From assembly GCA_044370655.1 (NCBI GenBank), contig JBILVD010000036.1, positions 1-12,641 of the forward strand: a DNA stretch of 12,641 nucleotides, given 5' to 3'. Below the pieces are notes generated by a model. The model searched no databases, was not told the DNA's origin, and saw only the letters and a list, made by a program, of their open reading frames with translations. Source of the stretch: CAZFPN01 sp044370655 (GTDB taxonomy: Bacteria; Pseudomonadota; Alphaproteobacteria; Rickettsiales; Deianiraeaceae). Positions 7,600-12,641 of this stretch are shown piece by piece. Each line of letters opens with the position of its first letter. Position 1 is the stretch's first letter. The position numbers were made by a program, and so were the translations under genes.

Positions 7600-8643
7600 T
7601 TATAAAATTAGGTTGCTTTGACTAGAAAAAATTTGATTCCAGCTTTCCTCAACTTTTTTCTCTTCTTTAGAATCTTCTTCTAATGAGAAAACATCGTCCC
7701 ATGTTCCTTTTGTCGCCCCTTTGGAATATTCAGTTACTCTGCTTTCAAAGAAGTTTGCATGCTCAACTCCATTTAACATCTCGTCCATCCAAGGAAGTGG
7801 ATTTTTTTCTATTAAGTATATAGGTTTTAAGCCAAGTTGAATTAATCTATAATCTGCAATATATCTAATATAACGCTTTAAATCAACAGACTTCAGACCC
7901 TCAATTTCAGTTGAAAGATTAAATGCAAGCTCGATAAATGCGTCCTCAAAATGCACTATTGTAGCACAAGCTTCGTATATATCGCTCTTTAACTCCTCTG
8001 TCCAAATTTCTGGATTTTCTTGAATAAAAGTTTTAAATAATTTTATTATAGAGTTTGTATGAAGAGTTTCGTCTCTAGCAGACCATGTAATAATTTGCCC
8101 CATGCCCTTCATTTTGTTATGACGAGGGAAGTTTAATAAAATTGCAAATGTTGAAAACAATTGAACTCCTTCGGTAAATCCACCAAAAACTGCTAGGGTT
8201 TTTGCAATTCCTTCTTTCGTATCTGTTCCAAATTTATGCATATAGTCGTATTTATCCTTCATTTCCTTGTATTTTAGGAACTCTTCATATATTGTGTTTG
8301 GCATTCCTAAAGTTTCAATTAGGTAGGAATATCCTGCAATATGAATTGTTTCCATATTAGCAAAAGAAGCGAGCATCATTTTAACTTCAGTAGGCTTAAA
8401 CACTTGTGAATATTTTGTCATATAACAGTCATTCACTTCAATATCAGCTTGAGTAAAAAACCTAAAAACCTGCGTGCATAGATTTTTCTCAGACTCGGTC
8501 ATTTTTTCTTTCCAATCTCTCACGTCGTCAGTCATAGGAACCTCCTCGGGTATCCAATGAATTTGTTGTTGCACTTGCCAAGCTTCATAAGCCCAAGGAT
8601 AGTGAAAAGGCTTGTAAGCAATCCCAGAAGAAAGTAGTGACAT
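7600..8643 (-). CDS. nrdB: Class I ribonucleotide reductase, beta (R2) subunit
   Basis: 347 residues. R2 holds the metal-tyrosyl radical cofactor used by NrdA to make deoxynucleotides. By alignment to the E. coli pattern, the metal ligands are D67, E98 and H101 (METIH), E158 (FTEG), and E192 and H195 (ARDETLH). The radical tyrosine is present as Y105 (ETIHIAGY), unlike R2 proteins with Phe at this site. The protein ends in a charged linker (about 320-335) and a hydrophobic tail, SNLIL, typical of the C-terminal peptide that docks into R1. nrdA is not in this window. The start reads GTTT-ATG with no Shine-Dalgarno. A GspE-like gene follows with TAA-A-ATG spacing. No clear NrdR box was seen upstream. 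Confidence 0.95.
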   Translation of the reverse strand: MSLLSSGIAYKPFHYPWAYEAWQVQQQIHWIPEEVPMTDDVRDWKEKMTESEKNLCTQVFRFFTQADIEVNDCYMTKYSQVFKPTEVKMMLASFANMETIHIAGYSYLIETLGMPNTIYEEFLKYKEMKDKYDYMHKFGTDTKEGIAKTLAVFGGFTEGVQLFSTFAILLNFPRHNKMKGMGQIITWSARDETLHTNSIIKLFKTFIQENPEIWTEELKSDIYEACATIVHFEDAFIELAFNLSTEIEGLKSVDLKRYIRYIADYRLIQLGLKPIYLIEKNPLPWMDEMLNGVEHANFFESRVTEYSKGATKGTWDDVFSLEEDSKEEKKVEESWNQIFSSQSNLIL

Positions 8644-8665
8644 AAACTAAAAATATATTTAACTA

Positions 8666-8694
8666 GTTTTAAAACCATAAATTTCTTTTGTCAA
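8666..8694 (-). promoter_or_regulatory. Candidate promoter for nrdB
   Basis: On the reverse strand a perfect TTGACA (8694-8689) is followed after 17 bases by TAAAAC (8671-8666). This places a start about 15-20 bases upstream of the nrdB ATG. The -10 match is weak, so the exact box is uncertain. Confidence 0.4.
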
Positions 8695-8716
8695 AGATAT
8701 TTTTTATAAAAAAAAC

Positions 8717-8744
8717 TTGATTTCTAAAAAAAGTTTGTTATAAA
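8717..8744 (+). promoter_or_regulatory. Candidate promoter for rpsO
   Basis: TTGATT (8717-8722), 16-base spacer, TATAAA (8739-8744). The predicted start is near 8751, leaving a leader of only about 27 bases. That is too short to hold a large structured S15 autoregulatory element of the E. coli kind. It is divergent from the nrdB promoter, and the two -35 boxes are about 22 bases apart. Confidence 0.5.
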
Positions 8745-8777
8745 TTAGGTTATTATGTTTTTATAGTATAGCTTTTT

Positions 8778-9041
8778 ATGTTAAAAGAAGAAATAATTAA
8801 GGGTTTTAAAACACACGAGAACGACACTGGCTCTCCTGAGGTTCAAATTGCATTGCTAACAGCTAGAATAACTCAAATTTCAGAACATTTGAGAACCCAC
8901 AAAAAAGATTTTGCCGCAAAAAGAGGGCTTTTAATTCTTATTGCTCAAAGAAACTCTTTCTTGAAATACTTATTCAAGAAAAATCAAACTACGTATAGAG
9001 CAATTTGCGAAAAACTCTCCATTAGGTCTAAACTTGGTTAA
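8778..9041 (+). CDS. rpsO: 30S ribosomal protein S15
   Basis: 87 residues against 89 in E. coli. S15 binds 16S rRNA helices 20-22 early in 30S assembly and contributes to an intersubunit bridge. Family motifs are evident: THENDTGSPEVQIALLTARI (12-31), then EHLRTHKKDFAAKRGLL and the final RNSFLKYL helix. The ATG is preceded by CTTTTT with no Shine-Dalgarno. In most Proteobacteria pnp follows rpsO; here a gene-free gap and then tRNA-His and radA follow instead. Confidence 0.97.
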   Translation: MLKEEIIKGFKTHENDTGSPEVQIALLTARITQISEHLRTHKKDFAAKRGLLILIAQRNSFLKYLFKKNQTTYRAICEKLSIRSKLG

Positions 9042-9220
9042 GCATTTTGCACTTATTAAGTTTTTAATTAATAAAAGACAGGATATAAGCTATTCTCTTT
9101 ATTTGCAATAGAATGATTTGAAATAGATTTATCTCACTTCCCCCTATTCTTGAAAGGTCTTACATTTAATTTAATACTCATCTTGAAATAAAAAATTATT
9201 TTAAAAATTTCAAAAATAAC
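9042..9220. other. Non-coding stretch between rpsO and the tRNA-His promoter
   Basis: About 180 bases hold no ORF of note on either strand. There are only weak A/T inverted repeats (for example TTATTAA 9053-9059 with TTAATAA 9068-9074) without a following T-run, so no terminator can be claimed. A pyrimidine-rich patch (CACTTCCCCC, near 9135-9144) stands out from the A/T background but has no assigned role. Confidence 0.5.
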
Positions 9221-9249
9221 TTGATTTTTGACAAAATATATTTTACTAA
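9221..9249 (+). promoter_or_regulatory. Candidate promoter for tRNA-His (and radA)
   Basis: TTGATT (9221-9226), 17-base spacer, TACTAA (9244-9249), giving a start near 9256, about 9 bases before G-1 of the tRNA. The -35 sits in AACTTGATTT, the same ten bases as the rpsO -35 region. A TTGACA (9228-9233) also occurs but lacks a well-spaced -10 box. Confidence 0.45.
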
Positions 9250-9264
9250 CATTTGATTTATAAT

Positions 9265-9341
9265 GGCGGATGTAGCTCAGTTGGTAGAGCATCGGATTGT
9301 GGTTCCGAGTGTCGCGGGTTCAAGCCCCGTCATTCGCCCCA
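9265..9341 (+). tRNA. tRNA-His (anticodon GTG)
   Basis: The cloverleaf folds fully. Acceptor GCGGATG (9266-9272) pairs with CATTCGC (9331-9337), including one G-T pair. The D stem is GCTC/GAGC, the anticodon stem TCGGA/TCCGA, the loop TTGTGGT with GTG at 9299-9301, and the T arm GCGGG-TTCAAGC-CCCGT. An extra G at -1 (9265) faces C73 (9338), the identity pair read by histidyl-tRNA synthetase, and CCA is encoded (9339-9341). Many Alphaproteobacteria have lost G-1, so its retention here is informative. radA begins 14 bases downstream. Confidence 0.98.
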
Positions 9342-9355
9342 TTTCTTAGGTTTTT

Positions 9356-10705
9356 ATGTCTAAAAAATTACCTTCATTTTCTTGCATTAATTGTGGAAGC
9401 AGTTATACAAAATGGACAGGCAAATGCACAGCCTGCGGAGAATGGAACACTATAGTAGAAGAAAAGCCAATGCTACAAGGGAAAATAATTGAAGCAGAAA
9501 TTCCAGAATTAACAAAAATTGCAGGGGAGCTTTCGTTTGAAGAGAGAATAAACTCTAACTCAAGTGAATTAAACAGAGTTTTAGGGGGTGGAATTGTAGC
9601 AGGAAGCTCAATTTTAATTGGAGGAGAGCCAGGGGTTGGGAAGTCTACTTTACTATTAAATTTAGCCTCAAAAATTGCAAGCGACGAAGAAACCGTAGTT
9701 TATTTATCAGGAGAAGAGTCTGTAAATCAAATCCGTCTTAGGGCAAAGAGAATGGGGCTTGAAAATTCAAATGTCAAACTTGCATTTTTATCTTCTCTTT
9801 CCTCTATACTATCTATTTTAAACTCACTTTCAAGAGGAGATGTTGCGGTGATAGACTCAATTCAAACCATCGTCCATGAGGAAGTAATGGGAAGTGCGGG
9901 CAGTATAGCTCAAGTGCGTGCTTGCGTTGATGAACTTTTAAAGGTTGCAAGGAGAAGAGAAATCACGATTTTTTTAATAGGGCATATCAATAAAGAAGGG
10001 CAAATAGCGGGACCAAAGGTTTTGGAGCATATGGTTGATGTTGTTCTTTACTTTGAAGAAGATTTGACAAGAAACTTCCGCATTTTGCGAAATATAAAAA
10101 ACAGATTTGGAAGCGTGCAGGAGACAGGTATCTTTAAAATGACAGAAAATGGTCTTATAGAAGTGCCAAACCCTTCTGCGATGTTTCTCTCTGCTTCAAA
10201 TGAAGATAAAGTTGGTAATATAGTTTTTGCAGGCACTCAAGGGACAAGACCTTTAATGCTTGAGGTGGAAGCTCTTTTAACTCCATCATTCACTAGCTTC
10301 CCTAAAAGAGTTGTTGTAGGGTGGGATGCTAACCGTCTTTCTATGATTTGTGCGGTTTTGCAAACTCATCTAAAAATAAAATTACATGAAAAAGAGATAT
10401 ACCTTAACTTGGCAGGAGGGCTTAAAACTCTTGAACCTTCTGCGGATTTAGCGGTTGCATCTAGCATATTCTCGGCACTTCTTGAAGTGCCAATCTCAAA
10501 TACTACAATTTGTTTTGGTGAGGTAAGCCTTTCTGGTGATGTAAGAGCGGTGCAGTTCACGGAAAGCAGAATAAAGGAGGCTTTTAAGCTTGGATACAAA
10601 ACAGTTTTATGCCCTCCTTTAAATGATGAAACTCGTCATTTAGCAAAATTAGGAGATGTTATTGAAGTTAAAAACTTAAAATCCCTTCGTTATTTAATTA
10701 AATAA
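9356..10705 (+). CDS. radA: DNA repair protein RadA (branch-migration helicase)
   Basis: 449 residues, normal length. RadA is a hexameric RecA-like ATPase that promotes D-loop extension and branch migration in recombination and natural transformation. An N-terminal zinc finger has C10, C13, C24 and C27. Walker A is GEPGVGKST at 90-98 and Walker B VAVIDSIQT at 164-172. The RadA-specific KNRFG motif is at 249-253. A C-terminal Lon-protease-like scaffold domain (about 285-449) is present. All key residues are intact. The ATG is preceded by GTTTTT; an AGG six bases upstream is the nearest thing to a Shine-Dalgarno in the window. There is no separate promoter room between the tRNA-His and radA, so radA probably depends on the tRNA transcript. 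Confidence 0.97.
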   Translation: MSKKLPSFSCINCGSSYTKWTGKCTACGEWNTIVEEKPMLQGKIIEAEIPELTKIAGELSFEERINSNSSELNRVLGGGIVAGSSILIGGEPGVGKSTLLLNLASKIASDEETVVYLSGEESVNQIRLRAKRMGLENSNVKLAFLSSLSSILSILNSLSRGDVAVIDSIQTIVHEEVMGSAGSIAQVRACVDELLKVARRREITIFLIGHINKEGQIAGPKVLEHMVDVVLYFEEDLTRNFRILRNIKNRFGSVQETGIFKMTENGLIEVPNPSAMFLSASNEDKVGNIVFAGTQGTRPLMLEVEALLTPSFTSFPKRVVVGWDANRLSMICAVLQTHLKIKLHEKEIYLNLAGGLKTLEPSADLAVASSIFSALLEVPISNTTICFGEVSLSGDVRAVQFTESRIKEAFKLGYKTVLCPPLNDETRHLAKLGDVIEVKNLKSLRYLIK

Positions 10706-10708
10706 TTT

Positions 10709-11089
10709 ATGAAGCAGTGCTATCTTTGCCTTAGAAATCTTGTTAAAAACGGTCTAAGCAAAACAAAAAAACAGCAGTTTTATTGCAAACCTTGCAAAAA
10801 AAGTTTTACAGAAGGAAAAGATGAAAGGCAACTAGCAAAACAAAACATACTTAAAGAAAGTATGGCTTTTAAATCTTTAAGAGAAATTGCAAAAAATCAC
10901 TCCGTTGCTCCATCAACAATTTTAAAATGGATAAAAAGAGCAAATTTATCAACAAATTTAACTTTCAAAAATGACTATGTTATAAAGCTAAATTGTTTGG
11001 AAAGCTTCATCTTAAAAAATAAAAGAGGCTTGCAAAATGCAGTTTTAATTTTAGGTGGAGATGTGTTTATTCTAGACTTGCAAGATTGA
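10709..11089 (+). CDS. Short zinc-ribbon/helix-turn-helix protein resembling the N-terminus of an IS1-type transposase
   Basis: 126 residues. C4-x2-C7 and C26-x2-C29 form a zinc ribbon of the IS1 InsA kind (family pattern C-x2-C, KNG, then YxCKxCxxxF). Residues about 56-78 (LREIAKNHSVAPSTILKWIKR) are a helix-turn-helix. From residue 90 the text NDYVIKLNCLESFILKNKRG looks like the start of a DDE domain where the first catalytic Asp (usual ELDE or similar) would sit, but here it is Asn or absent, and the protein ends soon after. It may be a truncated transposase, or a domesticated DNA-binding regulator. It starts 3 bases after radA in the same TTT-ATG context as its neighbours. Its stop codon lies in the first copy of a 19-base tandem repeat. 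Confidence 0.7.
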   Translation: MKQCYLCLRNLVKNGLSKTKKQQFYCKPCKKSFTEGKDERQLAKQNILKESMAFKSLREIAKNHSVAPSTILKWIKRANLSTNLTFKNDYVIKLNCLESFILKNKRGLQNAVLILGGDVFILDLQD

Positions 11090-11121
11090 TTTTAGATTTA
11101 TAGATTGATTTTAGATTTGTA
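11084..11121 (+). repeat. Two tandem 19-base direct repeats
   Basis: Units at 11084-11102 and 11103-11121 begin GATTGATTTTAGATTT and differ at a single base (A at 11100, G at 11119). The TGA stop of the preceding gene is inside the first unit. Confidence 0.95.
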
Positions 11122-11143
11122 ACATTACTTTCAATATTTTTTG

Positions 11144-11181
11144 ACCTTCAACATCAAAATTTTTTCTACCTTTAACATTAA
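11144..11181 (+). repeat. Degenerate 24-base-period repeat upstream of the Omp gene
   Basis: ACCTTCAACATCAA (11144-11157) recurs as ACCTTTAACATTAA (11168-11181), 12 of 14 bases identical, start to start 24 bases. A weaker relative (CTTTCAATATT) precedes them near 11129. Possible binding sites or decayed repeat; function unknown. Confidence 0.6.
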
Positions 11182-11218
11182 CTCATTATCAAGAAAAAAG
11201 AAACAAAATAAAAATTTC

Positions 11219-11247
11219 TTGACAAATCAAAATTACCTTATTACTTC
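11219..11247 (+). promoter_or_regulatory. Candidate promoter for the Omp gene
   Basis: A perfect TTGACA (11219-11224) is followed after 17 bases by TACTTC (11242-11247). A better-looking TATAAA (11248-11253) is 23 bases away, too far for a standard pair. If the first pairing is right, transcription starts near 11254 with a very short leader before the ATG at 11267. Confidence 0.35.
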
Positions 11248-11266
11248 TATAAAAATTTATTCATTT

Positions 11267-12145
11267 ATGAAAATATTAACACAAGCATTGATAGCTGTAT
11301 TACTAGTTTCCAAATCCGTTTTTGCCCATGGAGGAGAGTCGGAAGGCTTAAAGGCAGGAAAGTATGAATTTGGCGTCGGTTTTGAAATAACATCTGGAGA
11401 GAGTGCAAGACAAAAAAGAATTTTTGAAAATGTTATTAAAGATGACAAAAAAGCAACTTATCAATATTACACAATTTCAAATGCTTTTGGCTTTACAGAA
11501 AATGTTTCTTTGGGGTTAAACATAAATTATGCAAGAGCAATTTATAAATCATCTAGGAGCTTTCAATCAAATAACGAAACCTTCACGGGGCATCACGAAA
11601 CTTATAATGAAATTTATCATAAGTGGCAAAAACATTTTGGAGGGCATTTTGGAGTTGCAATCAAGAACAGCTTTTTGGATATTGCATATAGCCGTAGAAA
11701 TAGCGACCTTGCTTACAAAATGTATCAATTAGGATTTATTTTAATGCATGAAGGAGAAGGTTTTTATAAGGCTTCAAATTTTGGAATTAGCTACGCAAAA
11801 GGCTTGGCAAATAAATCTCTACAAGGGCATAATGTTGATATAATGCACCTTAACGGAGGAATTGTCTTTGCGGTTATTGATAACTTAAACCTTAATTTTG
11901 AGGTAGAGATGGAATTTGAATTTATGAAAGCGTCGGATATTAAAAGTCACGGACATTATGACGCAAATGCCTTCCTTTTTAATCAAAGTTATAAACCGAA
12001 AGTTGCACAATCTACTTTAAGGGTAGAGCTTGAAAGAGAATTTCATCGCGGAATAACCGCAAAATTAGGAATAAGGTATGACTTAGGCGGTAAGGAAACA
12101 AGAAATGAAAAAGGAATTTTTCTTGGATTGAAAAAAATGATATAA
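11267..12145 (+). CDS. Histidine-rich secreted protein, probable outer-membrane beta-barrel
   Basis: The start was chosen at the ATG at 11267 rather than 11141: it gives a clean 20-residue signal peptide (KILTQALIAVLLVSKSVFA) and has the TTT-ATG context, while the upstream 42 codons are low-complexity and overlap repeats and a promoter-like site. The product is 292 residues, mature 272. Cleavage after VFA would expose an N-terminal His (HGGESEG). The mature part alternates polar and hydrophobic or aromatic residues with Gly-rich turns (KYEFGVGFEI, VSLGLNINYARA, GITAKLGIRYDLGG), typical of transmembrane beta strands. Twelve histidines are spread through it, several in GHHE, KHFGGHFG and SHGHYD clusters. 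I do not recognise a family; it does not end in the usual C-terminal Phe. The His clusters hint at metal binding, which is inference. A 53-residue membrane ORF follows by 11 bases. Confidence 0.75.
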   Translation: MKILTQALIAVLLVSKSVFAHGGESEGLKAGKYEFGVGFEITSGESARQKRIFENVIKDDKKATYQYYTISNAFGFTENVSLGLNINYARAIYKSSRSFQSNNETFTGHHETYNEIYHKWQKHFGGHFGVAIKNSFLDIAYSRRNSDLAYKMYQLGFILMHEGEGFYKASNFGISYAKGLANKSLQGHNVDIMHLNGGIVFAVIDNLNLNFEVEMEFEFMKASDIKSHGHYDANAFLFNQSYKPKVAQSTLRVELEREFHRGITAKLGIRYDLGGKETRNEKGIFLGLKKMI

Positions 12146-12156
12146 TATATAAATTT

Positions 12157-12318
12157 ATGCACTTACACATAGAGCCTCACACCTTTGCTATATTAGTTGG
12201 TATTTTGCCACTTATTTTAAGCTTTTTTACAAAAAAAATCAATAGAAAATTTGCAATAATTCTAGCAATCTCTTCCTTAATTGGCTTTTTTGTAGACTTA
12301 TTCTTTCACAAGCATTAA
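12157..12318 (+). CDS. Small two-helix membrane protein (53 residues), unknown function
   Basis: The frame reads MHLHIEPHTF, a hydrophobic helix at about residues 9-24, a basic loop (TKKINRK), a second hydrophobic helix at about 32-49, and a C-terminal HKH. The start has the same ATTT-ATG context as most genes here, and the ORF begins 11 bases after the Omp stop, which suggests an operon. Histidines cluster at both ends (2, 4, 8, 51, 53), likely on the same side of the membrane given the hairpin shape. No family is recognised. The clean pair of helices, basic loop and start context argue that it is real despite its size. Confidence 0.6.
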   Translation: MHLHIEPHTFAILVGILPLILSFFTKKINRKFAIILAISSLIGFFVDLFFHKH

Positions 12319-12333
12319 TTCTTGCAAAGTTCT

Positions 12334-12348
12334 GCATTTATATAATGC
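12334..12348 (+). terminator. Weak possible hairpin after the small membrane ORF
   Basis: GCATT (12334-12338) and AATGC (12344-12348) can pair around a five-base loop, followed by CTAACTCTTTT. The stem is only five pairs and the T-run is short, so this is a marginal candidate. Confidence 0.2.
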
Positions 12349-12400
12349 TAACTCTTTTGATAATAAAAGCAAAAACACTAGGCTTTAAAGTTTTTTGTGA

Positions 12401-12637
12401 CTATGCAACACGAGAGCTTACTTCAAAATCTCGTAGGTAATTTTCGATATGCAACAATCGGAATTGACATCTAATTATAGCCATAAACATACATAAAAAA
12501 AAATCCATAGCCATCTTAACTATTCTTAAAGACTTGAAGTAGCATTTAGTTTTACGAACTAAGGCTGGAATATAATATCGTAATTTAGAGTTCCAACTTT
12601 CCACAAGGCATGTTTCTAACTTACTAATACAACTTAC
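12401..12637 (-). pseudogene. C-terminal remnant of an IS1-type DDE transposase
   Basis: On the reverse strand the frame is open from 12637 (just after an in-frame TAA at 12640-12638) to TAG at 12403-12401. It contains VESWNSKLRYYIPALVRKTK (from 12604), then CYFKSL and a hydrophobic helix. This matches the end of IS1-like transposases, where VESxNSxLRHYLARxxRKTKCYxKS carries the last catalytic Glu. The in-frame stop just upstream and the edge of the window mean the rest of the domain is missing or out of frame; a complete element cannot be shown. The terminal inverted repeat could not be identified. It is oriented opposite to the transposase-like N-terminal fragment at 10709-11089, so the two are not halves of one simple element. 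Confidence 0.65.
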
Positions 12638-12641
12638 TTAA

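Noticed and set aside
9053..9074. TTATTAA/TTAATAA inverted repeat after rpsO as terminator
   Set aside because: All A/T stem with no T-run after it; expected by chance in such A/T-rich DNA.
9259..9264. Perfect TATAAT next to the tRNA-His gene
   Set aside because: As a -10 box it would start transcription inside the tRNA, removing its 5' end.
11084..11181. Repeats as a CRISPR array
   Set aside because: Copies are adjacent or 24 bases apart with no uniform spacers, and no cas gene is present.
11141..11266. Upstream start for the Omp gene adding 42 residues
   Set aside because: The added part is Asn/Lys low complexity, overlaps the CCTTYAACATYAA repeats and TTGACA, and would bury the signal peptide; ATG 11267 fits better.
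11529..11732. Forward ORF in another frame inside the Omp gene
   Set aside because: Overlaps the signal-peptide-bearing frame and has no supporting motif.

Overview
This is a strongly AT-rich bacterial window. Gene content and gram-negative envelope genes suggest a reduced-genome alphaproteobacterium, plausibly Rickettsiales-like or another host-associated lineage. The main clue is a Mic60/mitofilin-like inner-membrane protein at the left end, a family known in bacteria essentially from Alphaproteobacteria. Other clues are the DAP/lysine gene dapE, a periplasmic Amidase_3 peptidoglycan amidase, an outer-membrane barrel candidate, a tRNA-His that keeps the G-1:C73 pair, and very tight gene packing. 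The assignment is an inference from sequence recalled by eye; no database search was run. The genetic code is standard, with TGA used as a stop and TGG as Trp.

Layout. Bases 1-2558 are a forward operon: the tail of an unidentified gene (ATGA overlap), a Mic60-like protein, a single-pass membrane protein of unknown function, and dapE. A 122-base gap with a candidate promoter leads to tig (trigger factor), then holB (DNA polymerase III delta') and an amiC-type amidase, with 1-base spacing and a 19-base overlap. The amidase converges, with one base between stop codons, on a reverse-strand pair: nrdB (8643-7600) followed after one base by a GspE/PilB-like protein (7598-5928) whose nucleotide-binding motifs are degenerate. 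A divergent gap separates nrdB from rpsO. Then come a gene-free stretch, tRNA-His(GTG), radA only 14 bases after the tRNA, and a short protein resembling the front of an IS1-type transposase. The right end has a His-rich candidate outer-membrane protein with a signal peptide, a 53-residue two-helix membrane ORF, and on the reverse strand a C-terminal remnant of an IS1-type transposase.

Most of the window is conserved housekeeping: cell-wall precursor synthesis and remodelling, protein folding, replication, deoxynucleotide synthesis, translation and recombination. The accessory-looking part is about 10709-12641, where two IS1-like pieces in opposite orientation flank the Omp gene.

The most notable signals are four. 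First, a GspE-like protein has lost its Walker A lysine and Walker B signature but kept its Cys4 zinc motif. Second, 9 of 13 gene starts read TTT-ATG and almost none has a Shine-Dalgarno sequence. Third, a His-rich outer-membrane/small membrane protein pair has a predicted mature N-terminal histidine. Fourth, a tandem 19-base repeat spans the stop codon of the truncated transposase-like gene. I found no CRISPR array, riboswitch or convincing intrinsic terminator.
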